Shown in pieces: positions 1-9,512 of a stretch of DNA of 64,000 nt. The notes under the pieces are model-generated. The model did not search any database, had not been told where the DNA came from, and saw only the letters and a list, made by a program, of their open reading frames with translations. Both the position numbers and the translations under genes were made by a program. Every line of letters begins with the position of its first letter. Positions within the stretch are counted from its first letter, which is position 1. The DNA is from Comamonadaceae bacterium (GTDB lineage Bacteria; Pseudomonadota; Gammaproteobacteria; Burkholderiales; Burkholderiaceae_C): NCBI GenBank assembly GCA_947453965.1, contig CANGIQ010000006.1:1-64000 (forward strand), given 5' to 3'.

Positions 1-1
1 A

Positions 2-2341
2 GGTCTCGAAAACGAATACGGCCAAAACGTTTCCCTCAAATCTGTTCATCTCGAGGGCAAACTTGAAGGCCTTCTGCTCACCATGCTCGTGAAGCAGCGG
101 TACCTGAATGATTCAGATGAGACGATCGAAGCCAGCTACACCTTTCCGGCGGGATGGGGCGCAAACCTGATGGGCTTCAGTGTGGAGCTCAATGGCAAGC
201 GGATGCAGGCAGTAGCTCTTGCCAAGAAGAAGGCGGAAAAGAAGTACGAAGAGGCGATCGAAAGCGGTGACACACCTGTCATGCTGGAGAAGTCTCCTCT
301 TGGCCTGTACACAGCCAACCTGGGGAATCTCAAGCCGGGCGAAGGAGCAGTGATCATCATCGAGTATGCCCAGCTACTCAGGTTTGAAAAAGGGCGGGTG
401 CGCATTACTGTCCCCACCGTGATCGGAGAGCGGTATGGTGACGAGGTGTCTGATGGACAAATTGCCCCGCACCAGACGGTGGACACGGACTTACTGGTCG
501 AGTACCCATTCACGGCCACCCTCGACATCCTTGGTCAAATGGCACAAGGCAATATTGCCTGCCCGAGTCATCAAGTTGATGTGGAGAAAATTGAGGGAGG
601 AACTCGCCTTCGACTTGCAAAGGGTGGCTTGCTTGATCGCGACTTCATCGTCACCGTCGAAGAACTAAAGGGTGAGTCGTTCGTTTCGGCAAGTGAAGAT
701 GATGGGGCGTATGCAGTTGTTGCTAGCTTCTGCCCGAAGCTGCAAGAAAAAGAGCCCACGCCTCTGGGGCTCAAGATCCTTGTCGACTGCTCTGGTTCGA
801 TGCAGGGTGACAGCATTGAACAAGCGCAGGAAGCGATGCATGAGCTGATCCTCAGGCTCACTGAGCAAGACATGGTTTCCTACAGCAAGTTCGGCTCGAA
901 GGTGATTCACACATCTAATCAACTTGAAAAATGCACACCGCGCTACATCAAGAACGTGCTGGCAAAAGCTGTTCACGACACAGCGGCAGACTTGGGCGGT
1001 ACGGAGCTGAATCAGGCCCTGACATCGACGTTCAAAATTAGCTTCACTAAGGCCTACACAGAAGGCTGTGATCTTCTCCTGATTACCGATGGCGACGTTT
1101 GGGAAATCGAAGAAACCGTCAAGCAAGCCAAGATCAGCAACCATCGAATCTTTGCCATTGGGGTTGGTAGTGCGCCAGCCGAAAGCTTGCTGAAGGATCT
1201 GGCCGAGCAAACAGGTGGCGCATGCGAGTTGGTTACCCCCTTTGAGAGCATCTCGGAAGCGGTGCTGAGGATGACTCAGAGAATCCGCTCTGCTCGGACG
1301 AGCTCGATTGCCATTCAATGGCAAGGCGAAGTCCTCTGGCATTCCAAGCTCCCCAAGCAAGTTTTCTCGGATGAGACGATTCATGTTCATGCACGACTCA
1401 AGAACAAGCCCACGGCAACACCGACGCTGCGCTGGACGGTAGAAAACGTCTTGAATGAAGAGTCAGCTCCTTCAATCGACTGGAATTCAACAGGTGCATT
1501 GCCTCGCATGGTGGCAGGTGTAGAAATCAGCAGCATCACTGATGAGAAGGCTGCCGAAGAACTTGCCCTGAAATATCAACTCGCCAGCAAGTACACCAAT
1601 CTGCTTCTTGTCCATGTTCGCGAGGAAGAAGAGAAGGCGGAAGGGCTTCCTAAGCTGCAAAAAATCAAGCAAATGAGTGCAGCAGGTTGGGGAGGATTAG
1701 GTTCAGTTCAGCAGCCCCATGTTCTGTATTCGATCTCTGCATCTCGAGTACTTAGGACTGGAACGGATGCTATTGGTTACTCATCCAATGCAGCGCCTGC
1801 TGTCTGGCGCGCAAGTCGCACTGCTGCTGCCTCTCGAGTTCGTGATTTGTCGATCCAAGACATGGATAACTTTGAGATCCCTTCATTCCTTCGTAAAGAA
1901 GAAAGATCGTCATCCAAAAAGACAGCATTTGAAGTAGATCACTTCACCCCAGAGCAATTGCTTGAGAAGTTTAACGAACTATCTGTTGCAACTACGGAGT
2001 TTGGCTACATCACTCGGGAACTCTCGCGGCAAATGTCGAACAGTTTCGTTTGGAAAGTCTTGAGCGATACGGCGGAGTCGTCGGATGAACTTGACGCCTG
2101 CTTGGCATGTCTCTTGTGGTGGCTTTCAAACGAAGTCCCGGGTATTGTTTCACTGACCCGGCACTCGCAGAGACTGCTCAATGCTCAGATATCAAACATT
2201 GAAGCTGGTTTTGCGCAGGAGGTTCAAGATGATTTCACAGCAACATTCGCCGGTATTTCTAAATCAAGTTGGGGGAACACTACAAGCTCTAAGAATCGAT
2301 CGTTGCTCTCACGATTCAAAAAATTGATTACGGGCGGATAA
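2..2341 (+). CDS. VIT and VWA domain protein, 5' partial
   Basis: The frame is open to the left edge, and residues encoded before the first internal ATG (position 83) already look like the start of a VIT domain, so the true start lies outside the window. Domains in order: VIT (through about residue 160), then VWA with the metal-site motif DCSGS, a GGT threonine and ITDGD. The remaining C-terminal ~300 residues show no domain I recognise. Proteins of this architecture are relatives of inter-alpha-trypsin inhibitor heavy chains; bacterial members are poorly characterised and probably scaffold protein complexes. No signal peptide can be judged because the N terminus is missing. It converges on the NERD helicase gene 49 bp downstream, with no obvious terminator between them. 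Domain call is firm, role unknown. Confidence 0.85.
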   Translation, partial: GLENEYGQNVSLKSVHLEGKLEGLLLTMLVKQRYLNDSDETIEASYTFPAGWGANLMGFSVELNGKRMQAVALAKKKAEKKYEEAIESGDTPVMLEKSPLGLYTANLGNLKPGEGAVIIIEYAQLLRFEKGRVRITVPTVIGERYGDEVSDGQIAPHQTVDTDLLVEYPFTATLDILGQMAQGNIACPSHQVDVEKIEGGTRLRLAKGGLLDRDFIVTVEELKGESFVSASEDDGAYAVVASFCPKLQEKEPTPLGLKILVDCSGSMQGDSIEQAQEAMHELILRLTEQDMVSYSKFGSKVIHTSNQLEKCTPRYIKNVLAKAVHDTAADLGGTELNQALTSTFKISFTKAYTEGCDLLLITDGDVWEIEETVKQAKISNHRIFAIGVGSAPAESLLKDLAEQTGGACELVTPFESISEAVLRMTQRIRSARTSSIAIQWQGEVLWHSKLPKQVFSDETIHVHARLKNKPTATPTLRWTVENVLNEESAPSIDWNSTGALPRMVAGVEISSITDEKAAEELALKYQLASKYTNLLLVHVREEEEKAEGLPKLQKIKQMSAAGWGGLGSVQQPHVLYSISASRVLRTGTDAIGYSSNAAPAVWRASRTAAASRVRDLSIQDMDNFEIPSFLRKEERSSSKKTAFEVDHFTPEQLLEKFNELSVATTEFGYITRELSRQMSNSFVWKVLSDTAESSDELDACLACLLWWLSNEVPGIVSLTRHSQRLLNAQISNIEAGFAQEVQDDFTATFAGISKSSWGNTTSSKNRSLLSRFKKLITGG

Positions 2342-2390
2342 AATTTCTGTGAATTCCCGGAGAGAAACTCATCGAGTGGAGTGCATTTAG

Positions 2391-4025
2391 TTATGAGGCG
2401 TTAATTCGCTCAAAAAGCTTTGCCTCTGCTTGTTGGCTTGTGACGCAGATTAAATGGTACTGTGCGCGACTCATCCCAACGAAAAGCTTTCTCAGATCTT
2501 TAGGGCTTATTTCTTGGAAGTCGATCTCACAAAAAACAACTACGGCGGATGATTGCCCCTTGAATCGATAAACTGTTTCGCAAAAAATCTCTCCGGAAGA
2601 GTAAACAGGTGAGCCTGAGGAGTCATAACTTCCAGTGAACTTGGCAATGTCATATCCGGCAATTTGATCTAGCTTAAGGAGCTTTGAGTTTTCACGTCCT
2701 CTGTATGAAAGAAGCGTAATTTGCTCTTTGGCATATCCTGAAGCCACTAGTTTATGGATGCAGCTTTCGAGAATTGAAATTTCATTCTTTTCATCGCACA
2801 CAACGAACTCAGGGACATCACCTTGATGTACGGATCTGGGGCGAATTTCGCTGTCTGCTAGCCGAAGAGCATTGATGACATCGACTATTCGTTTGGGGCT
2901 TCGGAAATTTTCGTTGCACTCCACTGTGACTGCGTTAGCTATCTCAAAGCGCTCTCGTTCATAAATGAGCTGAGATTCGTCTGAGAGTGTGTACAGCTTT
3001 CCATCCTCTCTCACCGTAGAAGCTAGTGCTGCCAGCCATTCTGCGTCGAAATCCTGTGATTCATCAATTACCAATAAATCGAGTGATGGGGGGCTAGAGG
3101 CCAAATGTGCCAGATAAGCTCGCGAAGCCTTCTTAAAGATGTCCTTGTCGGAAAATTCAACTGAGGCAACAAGTCTCTTGTAGTGCGTGATGGCCAGGTC
3201 GTCGAAATTCGAAACGATGGAAGTAGTTGGTGCAATTGTGGCAATGTGATCGGCCAAAGGTCGGTTGTAACAAATATAAGCAGTTCGTTTTCCTTGGATT
3301 GATGCATCTCTCAAAAGAGTTAGTGCCAGCTGTGTTTTTCCTGAGCCCGCAGTTCCTTTGATTTGAAAGACGTTTCCGCTGTGGTTGATCCGAGGTACCC
3401 AGGTTGCCAAACCTTCAGCCAGTATCTTGTTTGCACGTGCAGTTTGACCAATTCGTACCGATGGATCTGGGATCAATTCGAATTTGTTCTCAATGAATGC
3501 TGCCAATCGCGTACGTATATCGTTCGCAACTGGTTCGAAGGGCGTGGAATGCTGAAGGATGTATCCGATTTCATGAATTTGGTTTGAATCAATGATTCTT
3601 TCCCTGGGAAACGCTGCAGAACCTTCAATGATCAACTGATCGGGAAGAACCAGAAAGTGATGCAAGGTAACACCAGAAAAACCATTGTTTTTCAGGAGAG
3701 TGAACCAGGTCCCTCGTTGTTGATTGACCTGTTGATGAACGTTTTTTAGTCCGGTCTTGTACTGCTTAAACAGACCTTCATCCGTTAATGTGATCGATCC
3801 TGCTTTGACCTCTAGGGCGATCAGATGACCTGCTGGGGTCAGAACGAGTACGTCCAGCTCGCCGTAATACTGTTTGTCATTGTGGGTAGTAGAAAAGCCG
3901 ATGCTGTGAAAGACATCGTAGCCATCTGGAAGACCTGATTCGAGCAATCGAAGGATGTCACGCTCGCGATAGGCTCCTGAACTGGTCAGCAACAAGTTGT
4001 CGATCTGGGGATGAAGCGTTGCCAT
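2391..4025 (-). CDS. NERD nuclease-SF1 helicase fusion protein
   Basis: The 544-residue protein starts with a NERD (nuclease-related) domain, about residues 12-115, carrying GELDVLVL and ALEVKAG, a PD-(D/E)xK-like signature. A superfamily 1 helicase core follows: Walker A GTAGSGKTQ near residue 223, Walker B VIDESQDF, NFRSPKRI, YRFKGQS and a motif VI-like FVGMSRAQYH. The family is common in defence islands and likely unwinds and cuts foreign nucleic acid, though biochemical data are few. The ATG at 4025 fits the start of the NERD fold. It is divergent from the phosphorothioation restriction operon and shares a 253-bp promoter region with it. It may be an independent defence gene or an accessory of the Dnd locus; the sequence does not decide. 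Confidence 0.85.
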   Translation of the reverse strand: MATLHPQIDNLLLTSSGAYRERDILRLLESGLPDGYDVFHSIGFSTTHNDKQYYGELDVLVLTPAGHLIALEVKAGSITLTDEGLFKQYKTGLKNVHQQVNQQRGTWFTLLKNNGFSGVTLHHFLVLPDQLIIEGSAAFPRERIIDSNQIHEIGYILQHSTPFEPVANDIRTRLAAFIENKFELIPDPSVRIGQTARANKILAEGLATWVPRINHSGNVFQIKGTAGSGKTQLALTLLRDASIQGKRTAYICYNRPLADHIATIAPTTSIVSNFDDLAITHYKRLVASVEFSDKDIFKKASRAYLAHLASSPPSLDLLVIDESQDFDAEWLAALASTVREDGKLYTLSDESQLIYERERFEIANAVTVECNENFRSPKRIVDVINALRLADSEIRPRSVHQGDVPEFVVCDEKNEISILESCIHKLVASGYAKEQITLLSYRGRENSKLLKLDQIAGYDIAKFTGSYDSSGSPVYSSGEIFCETVYRFKGQSSAVVVFCEIDFQEISPKDLRKLFVGMSRAQYHLICVTSQQAEAKLFERINAS

Positions 4026-4278
4026 GTTGTTCCGTATAAAAGGTCAAGGCGTCTAGCTGCCTCTGAAAGTCATTTCCTGGGTGTGGTTGATGCTCTAGCT
4101 TCTACCAGAACATCAAGCTATAGTACCGAGACCATGTCAGGAATGATAAGGGTCTAACTCTGATCTCTGCTGATTAGCTCATGCCATGAGCCTAGCTAGT
4201 GCTAAAAACTAGAGGAAATTCTCGGGTTTTGCCGAAAAACTGACAAGGTAGGCCCCCGAAAACTAGTTCACAAGTCAG
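4026..4278. promoter_or_regulatory. Divergent promoter region of NERD helicase and PT restriction operon
   Basis: This 253-bp intergenic stretch must hold the promoters for both flanking genes. It contains one copy of the island palindrome GCTCA-N5-TGAGC (listed separately). I could not assign -35/-10 boxes confidently. A near-direct repeat, AAAACTAG, occurs on both sides of a GC-rich patch around 4205-4266, just before the plus-strand start. Confidence 0.5.
4177..4191. promoter_or_regulatory. Palindrome site A, GCTCA-N5-TGAGC
   Basis: GCTCA and TGAGC arms with TGCCA between them form a perfect inverted repeat; the inner T/A also pairs. Its centre lies about 95 bp before the start of the PT restriction operon. 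The preceding 13 bases (TGATTAGCTCATG overlapping the arm) recur near site B at 20555. There is no T-tract, so this is more likely an operator than a terminator. It is one of five copies in the island. Confidence 0.65.
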
Positions 4279-6381
4279 ATGAGTTTCCAAGCCCTTCAGT
4301 TGCAACGCCACTATGACAGCGACAGTACCGATGTACTCCAAGAGTTCTATCGGCCGTTGCTAAAAGACGCACGCCGGTATGACCGAGCTGTAGGTTATTT
4401 TTCCTCGAGTACTTTCCGGTCGTGTGCCACTGAATTGGCTTCGTTTATCGGCCAGGGTGGCAAGATCAGGATGATCATTGGATGCCTAACTCAGCCAGCT
4501 GATATTGTTGCTCTGCAGGGCGGTGCACCTGAACTCGAAGAGCGTGAGCAGCTAGAAATTCGGCGCGAAATTGAGAAATACCTGATTCAACTAGAAGGAG
4601 AGGACCCCAAGGCTGCTCAAACATTTGCACGAATGGTGGCTTCAGGTGTCGCAGAAATAAAATTCGCAGTTCGAGAGCGTGGAATCTATCACGAGAAATT
4701 CGGAATTTTTGAAGATGGCTTGGGTATCAAGGTCGCCTTCATTGGTTCATTGAATGAGACTTCGGCTGCCTTGTCTCATGGGTTCAATCACGAATCGATT
4801 TCTGTCTACCAATCACTTGAACCCGAGATTTATGCCGCATATGGGCGAGACTTGGAAAGTCGGTTTGAAAATCTGTGGGAAGGTAGAGCCAATACAACGC
4901 GCATCTATGACCTCGATGCAGCGTCACTAGAACTCATCAAGAAGGTAGCGACCAACCAGATAGATTCACCAAATGATGGTGTTCAACGAACGCTTGAGCG
5001 ATTGCCAGAAAAATTTGTACTTCGTGATTATCAAAACGAAGCAATTGAAAAGTGGAAGTCGAACAAATACCAGGGCATATTAGCCATGGCAACTGGCACT
5101 GGTAAGACACTTACAGCGATTGGTGCTATCAAGCGTTTTCGAGACAAGGTAAAAGGGGGGTTAGTCGTTGTTACGGTGCCGTACCAAAATCTTGCAGTTC
5201 AGTGGATCGACGCACTCCAAGATCAAGGCATAGAAACTATTGCCGTTTTCGATAGTTATCGAGGGTGGTACGACCAAGTTAAAGCTTTGCTTATGGGTTC
5301 TTTGTACTCAGACACGATCAATATGCCATGTTTGGTATGTGTTGAGCGAAGCTTTAAGGACGATCGATTCCAGGGGTTAATCAGCATCTTGAAAGATGCA
5401 AAGCAAAAAAACCATATGCTAGTGGTTGATGAGTGTCACCACTTTAATGGCGCTGAACACATTAGGAAATTGCCAGAAGTTTTCAAGTTCAGACTTGGAC
5501 TATCAGCTACGCCATATGATCAATTCGACGGCCATGATGATGATCGACATCTAGAGAAATATTTTGGACCGATCGTCTATGAATTCAGCCTAGGTAGGGC
5601 CATTCAGGAAGGGTTCCTGACAAAATACCGTTTCCATATTCTTGCGTGTGAGTTGGATGAAGAAGAGACGGCTCAATATGAAGAGTTGACACTAAAAATA
5701 GTCCGAATCGCAGGTAGTGATGACAGCTTCACTCCCGAGACTTGGGCCAAGGTTCAGCCACTCATGCTTGCACGGTCAAGAATCGTTGGAGCTGCTAAAA
5801 ACAAGCTTTCAAAGCTCAGTAGGCACTTAGAACTCGAGGGAAGAAAGCCGTTCAGCCTCTTCTATTGTGGCGATGGTTCTGTTGAGGAAGACGGCGAAAG
5901 GCTGCGTCAAATTGAGGCGGTAAGTGAACTGCTTCATTCTCTAGGCTGGAGATCATCTCGAATAACAGCGTCTGAGTCACTGCAAACCCGCGAGGCATTA
6001 CTGGACCGGCTGAAGACCCAGGCAATAGATGCTGTAGTTTCGATCAAAGTACTAGATGAAGGTATTGATGTACCCGCATGCCAACGTGCGTATCTATTAG
6101 CTAGTCAAAGTTCCGATCGACAAGGTATCCAAAGACGGGGTCGTGTTCTTCGAAAGTCTGAGGGTAAGGACATTGCCGACCTCTTCGACTTCATAGTTGT
6201 TGGTGCTGCTACAGACGCAAAAACATTCAAAAAACTCGCAACAAAAGAGATTAGAAGAGCGTACCAATTTGCGAGAGATTCAATCAATAAAACGGATGTC
6301 TGCAATGAGCTTGAAGCTCTTCAGCAATCAATAGGACTAGAAACAGGAGATCCAGATGGCGACGAAAAAAAAGCTCCTTGA
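4279..6381 (+). CDS. Phosphorothioation-associated restriction protein (PLD nuclease + SF2 helicase)
   Basis: The 700-residue protein has an N-terminal phospholipase D-like nuclease domain with HEKFGIFEDG near residue 137 followed by IGSLNET. An SF2 helicase follows: Walker A ATGTGKT near residue 269, the DEAH-like VVDECHHF near 380, SATPYDQF near 411, and a motif VI QGIQRRGRVLR near 614. This PLD-helicase layout matches the family annotated as a DNA phosphorothioation system restriction enzyme. Its genes are found beside dnd genes, and it probably attacks DNA lacking the phosphorothioate mark. It heads a four-gene operon (4279-9101) whose members overlap, and which is divergent from the NERD helicase and convergent to dndE. 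The gene content resembles the PbeABCD restriction module described with archaeal Dnd systems, but I cannot verify orthology by eye. Confidence 0.82.
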   Translation: MSFQALQLQRHYDSDSTDVLQEFYRPLLKDARRYDRAVGYFSSSTFRSCATELASFIGQGGKIRMIIGCLTQPADIVALQGGAPELEEREQLEIRREIEKYLIQLEGEDPKAAQTFARMVASGVAEIKFAVRERGIYHEKFGIFEDGLGIKVAFIGSLNETSAALSHGFNHESISVYQSLEPEIYAAYGRDLESRFENLWEGRANTTRIYDLDAASLELIKKVATNQIDSPNDGVQRTLERLPEKFVLRDYQNEAIEKWKSNKYQGILAMATGTGKTLTAIGAIKRFRDKVKGGLVVVTVPYQNLAVQWIDALQDQGIETIAVFDSYRGWYDQVKALLMGSLYSDTINMPCLVCVERSFKDDRFQGLISILKDAKQKNHMLVVDECHHFNGAEHIRKLPEVFKFRLGLSATPYDQFDGHDDDRHLEKYFGPIVYEFSLGRAIQEGFLTKYRFHILACELDEEETAQYEELTLKIVRIAGSDDSFTPETWAKVQPLMLARSRIVGAAKNKLSKLSRHLELEGRKPFSLFYCGDGSVEEDGERLRQIEAVSELLHSLGWRSSRITASESLQTREALLDRLKTQAIDAVVSIKVLDEGIDVPACQRAYLLASQSSDRQGIQRRGRVLRKSEGKDIADLFDFIVVGAATDAKTFKKLATKEIRRAYQFARDSINKTDVCNELEALQQSIGLETGDPDGDEKKAP

Positions 6382-6595
6382 CCTTGATGGTCTGTTGGAT
6401 GAATTAGAGAACGAAGTCGACGAAGAAATTGAGTCTGAGCGAGTAGGGCAACTATCTCCTGAAGACCGAGTTTTGTCTCAAATTGCCACCGATATTCTTC
6501 GGCTAGAGCGTGACATGACAAAACCAGGACAAGCTGTTCAAGATTCCACACGTATTGAACGCCTAGCTAAATTCATTGATGAGGCGAACTTCTAA
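6356..6595 (+). CDS. Small acidic protein of the PT restriction operon
   Basis: This 79-residue protein starts 26 bp inside the end of the helicase gene, and its stop shares one base with the next start (TAATG). It is therefore translationally coupled on both sides, which argues that it is real. The first residues are basic (MATKKK), followed by a very acidic helical stretch (LDELENEVDEEIESE) and a predicted helical second half. No family is recognised. In four-gene PT restriction modules a small second gene is expected at this place. A role as adaptor between helicase and ATPase is only inference. Confidence 0.7.
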   Translation: MATKKKLLDLDGLLDELENEVDEEIESERVGQLSPEDRVLSQIATDILRLERDMTKPGQAVQDSTRIERLAKFIDEANF

Positions 6596-8622
6596 TGAGA
6601 CTTCTGAGCTTAGTAATTTCAGACTTCCGTGGCTTTTACGGTGTTCAGCAGGTCAATTTTGCGGCTGAGGACCAGAAGCGTGTAACCGTTCTACACGGGG
6701 AGAATGGTGCAGGAAAAACCAACTTTCTGAATGCAATTCACTGGTGCATAACTGGAAAATTTACTCCACGTTTCCAGGACCAGAAGTTGCTCGTCAACAA
6801 GGAAGCGTTCAAAGAAGGACAACGTGAATGCTATGTTGAAATTTTGTTCAAGGACGAAGAGGCCTCTGGAGGTAAAGAGTACCGAGTCCGTAGAAGTGCA
6901 ACAAATGAGAAGCAAACCTCATTTGAGGTTTTCGAAATAGATCGTGGAAACTCAAAATTAATCGATCGTGGCGAGAGCCTGATTCAGTTACTTCTGCCAC
7001 CTGGTTTGATCAGTTGGTTTTTCTTCGATGCCGAAGCCATCGGCGCTCTTGAGCTTTCGGGTAGTGATGAATTCAAGCGTGGGTTGAGAAAAACCCTCGG
7101 TTTTGAGCTGATTGACAGACTACTTTTGGATCTCGATTCTGTCCAAGCAAAGATCCGAAGAGAAGTAGCGAACCAATCAAATGACAAGCAGCTACTTGCG
7201 CTTCAAAAGGATATGGACAACATTGACCTGGTTCTTCCAGGTCAAAAAAGTACCCTTGAGGCATTGCAAGAGCGAATTAAAGAAACAGGCATCGCCATGT
7301 CGCAAAACAGTGCGAGCCTAGGGAAGTTGCCCCAAGCTGAGCCGCTTCAGAGGCAGCGATCCGCTGAGGAAAACAAAAAAAGACGGCTTGAGGATGACCA
7401 TAAAAGCTATTCAGCAAAAGCTGCTGCGTTGATTGGGCGTGCTGCTCCTGCGTTGATACTAAACGACCTGACCACGAAGCTGGAAGGTAAGCTTGAAGAC
7501 CAAGAGGTCAAAGGACGTCTGCCAGCTCCTTACAGTGACCAATTGGTCAAGGACATCTTAGAAAGAGAGTTGTGCATCTGTGGCCGCCCTGTGGAAGAAG
7601 GGTCGCATGAGGCGCATAAGATCAATGAGTTGCTGCAATTCGCTTCAACTGGGGCACTCAATCAGCGCATTTCGGATGTTCGCTATTTGATCCGTGACAT
7701 TGAACGTGATTCCTCTGAGTTCCCGGTTCAGATTGCAGAACTGCGTCAGCAAATTACTTCTATAGATCGAGACATTGCAAAGTGCGAGGAGGAAATCAAA
7801 GATCTAACTAAGCAGCTGCAGGGCATCGATGTTGCTGAAATTCAAAAGCTGGAAAAAGAACGTCAGCAATTACAACGCGAATTCGCCTCGCTTCATCAAC
7901 AAGAAGGTGCAATTGCCCATCAAATTGAGCAAAACATGAAGCGCTACAAGGATCTCAAAGTTCAGCACGAGGCCGCATCACGGAAGCTCAAAGTTAGTGA
8001 AAAGTTGAAGACTCAACTGAATAAGGTCGAGAAACTGGCGAATTACATTCGTCGTTCTTTGCATGACCAGGAGACACGTGCACTACACATCCTTGCACTT
8101 GAGTTGAACTCTGTACTTGAAAAATATTTGACAAAGCACTACAGAGCAAAGATCAACGCAGCTAACTATGCGGTTCAGCTTGTAGATGCTGATGGAAAGA
8201 ACGTTGGTCATAGTACAGGGGAGGGCCAAGTTCTGAAATTTGCGTTCATTGCCACTGTTGTTGCGCTGGCAGCAAAAAAGACGCAGGAAAAAATCCAATG
8301 GATGACCGAGCCAACAATCGCACCACTGGTGTTGGACGCTCCGTTCTCTGCCTTGGATCCCGAATATCAAGGCTCTGTTGCGAAAAATTTAGCACTACAG
8401 ACTACTCAACTTGTACTGATGATTTCATCTGCTGCTTGGGGTGAAAAAGTAGCATCTGCACTAGATGGAGTGATTGGGAAACGCTACCTCATCATCTCTC
8501 AAGAGTCTGGACCTCAGGGGTCTAAGCCCATCAAACCATTGAGCATCAACGGAAAAGAGTATTTGCTCAACTCATACGATGCTGAGCGTACTCAGTCAAT
8601 CTTGCAGGAGGTGCAGGCATGA
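6595..8622 (+). CDS. SMC/Rad50-like ATPase of the PT restriction module
   Basis: A 675-residue ABC-type ATPase of the SbcC/Rad50/DndD class. Walker A GENGAGKT lies at residues 35-42. Long coiled coils flank a central half zinc hook (LCICGRP, near residue 325). Near residue 539 is the signature-like STGEGQVLKF, and near 577 Walker B LVLDAPFSALD. Its length and hook place it near DndD, but it is a separate gene from the dndD on the other strand. Proteins of this kind hold or measure DNA while ATP is hydrolysed. In this operon it probably licenses or powers the PLD-helicase nuclease. Starts overlap the neighbours by 1 bp (upstream) and 4 bp (downstream). Confidence 0.82.
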   Translation: MRLLSLVISDFRGFYGVQQVNFAAEDQKRVTVLHGENGAGKTNFLNAIHWCITGKFTPRFQDQKLLVNKEAFKEGQRECYVEILFKDEEASGGKEYRVRRSATNEKQTSFEVFEIDRGNSKLIDRGESLIQLLLPPGLISWFFFDAEAIGALELSGSDEFKRGLRKTLGFELIDRLLLDLDSVQAKIRREVANQSNDKQLLALQKDMDNIDLVLPGQKSTLEALQERIKETGIAMSQNSASLGKLPQAEPLQRQRSAEENKKRRLEDDHKSYSAKAAALIGRAAPALILNDLTTKLEGKLEDQEVKGRLPAPYSDQLVKDILERELCICGRPVEEGSHEAHKINELLQFASTGALNQRISDVRYLIRDIERDSSEFPVQIAELRQQITSIDRDIAKCEEEIKDLTKQLQGIDVAEIQKLEKERQQLQREFASLHQQEGAIAHQIEQNMKRYKDLKVQHEAASRKLKVSEKLKTQLNKVEKLANYIRRSLHDQETRALHILALELNSVLEKYLTKHYRAKINAANYAVQLVDADGKNVGHSTGEGQVLKFAFIATVVALAAKKTQEKIQWMTEPTIAPLVLDAPFSALDPEYQGSVAKNLALQTTQLVLMISSAAWGEKVASALDGVIGKRYLIISQESGPQGSKPIKPLSINGKEYLLNSYDAERTQSILQEVQA

Positions 8623-9101
8623 GAGGTCAAAGTCACTTCACAAAAGACAGATCTGTTTATTGGCCCGGAGAGTTCGCAGACGTTGTCAATACGTTGACTG
8701 GTAAGAATACCCAAGGCGTTTCTATAGGAAATCCGCTTTATCAGTTCAATACAGGTGCTATCGCATTTGCAGCATCAGTCGGATTGAAGCATCGACGTAA
8801 GCGGGAAGTCGGCAGCGACAGAAAAGAAATTACTACCGGAACATTCGCCAGCCATCGGTTGGAGATGTACATTTTCTTGATTGCCATGCTAGGAATGGAT
8901 TCGCCGAATGTTGACCTACTTCGAGCAGAGCAAGAAGATGCAGTTATTCGGGAATTCGAACGGTACGCTGCTGGTGGATTAGAGTATCTACGCACAGAGT
9001 TTGAGCAGAATCCTACTCAAAGTCCTGATGTGGTTCTTGAGAAAATGTTTCGTGAAGAGTTGAAGGTCGATCCATCTGATACGGAATTGCCGGATCTCTG
9101 A
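8619..9101 (+). CDS. Dnd-associated protein, dnd-system protein 4-like
   Basis: This 160-residue protein closes the rightward restriction operon; its ATG overlaps the preceding stop (ATGA). The central segment FNTGAIAFAASVGLKHRRKREV, followed by a helical region with IFLIAMLG, resembles the small family annotated as DNA phosphorothioation-associated protein 4. That match is from memory of the family pattern and is moderate. There are no catalytic motifs. The gene ends 39 bp before the stop of dndE on the other strand, with a perfect hairpin between them. It may bridge the ATPase and the mark-sensing component. Confidence 0.6.
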   Translation: MRGQSHFTKDRSVYWPGEFADVVNTLTGKNTQGVSIGNPLYQFNTGAIAFAASVGLKHRRKREVGSDRKEITTGTFASHRLEMYIFLIAMLGMDSPNVDLLRAEQEDAVIREFERYAAGGLEYLRTEFEQNPTQSPDVVLEKMFREELKVDPSDTELPDL

Positions 9102-9111
9102 GAGATACGAA

Positions 9112-9133
9112 CTCTCTAGCACTAGCTAGAGAG
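9112..9133. terminator. Hairpin between convergent operons
   Basis: CTCTCTAGC and GCTAGAGAG form a perfect 9-bp stem around a 4-base loop (ACTA), exactly between the convergent ends of the restriction operon and dndE. There is no following T-run on either strand, so a shared, weak or factor-assisted terminator is the best reading. Confidence 0.5.
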
Positions 9134-9140
9134 CGGATAC

Positions 9141-9512
9141 CTAGGCTGCTAGACGGATCAAATCCTCAATTTTGTTCATCTTCGGATTCCCCACAAGGTA
9201 AGAGATTCCCCTGTGAAGGTGAAGGCGGAAGTATTTGGTCACACTTTCTTTTTCCAAGGGAAGACCAGCTTTGGTTGCCCGGAGTTGAATCAGTGCTAGA
9301 TATAGCTCTTCTTCACCGCCAGTGAAGGTCTTCCAGGTCATCTCAATCGAACTGTCTGAGGGAATGTCTTCGTTTGGTGGTTCGGATTTCTCTGCCAAAG
9401 ATGAGCAGAGCGCCCAACGGCAGAGAACGTTCCAATTCTGAATTCCAGTGCGGCGCTTAAGTGTGATTAGCTGCACTTTCGCCTTCTCGGAGACACGTAC
9501 TGTTTCAATCAT
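9141..9512 (-). CDS. dndE: DNA sulfur modification protein DndE
   Basis: A 123-residue protein with the DndE pattern: N-terminal RVSEKAKVQLITLKRRTG, a central GGEEELYLALIQLRA and the C-terminal LHRGISYLVG. DndE is a small, basic component of the DndCDE complex that puts sulfur in place of a non-bridging phosphate oxygen in DNA, and is thought to bind nicked DNA. The start overlaps the dndD stop by 4 bp (ATGA), so it is the last gene of a leftward dndBCDE operon. Confidence 0.9.
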   Translation of the reverse strand: MIETVRVSEKAKVQLITLKRRTGIQNWNVLCRWALCSSLAEKSEPPNEDIPSDSSIEMTWKTFTGGEEELYLALIQLRATKAGLPLEKESVTKYFRLHLHRGISYLVGNPKMNKIEDLIRLAA

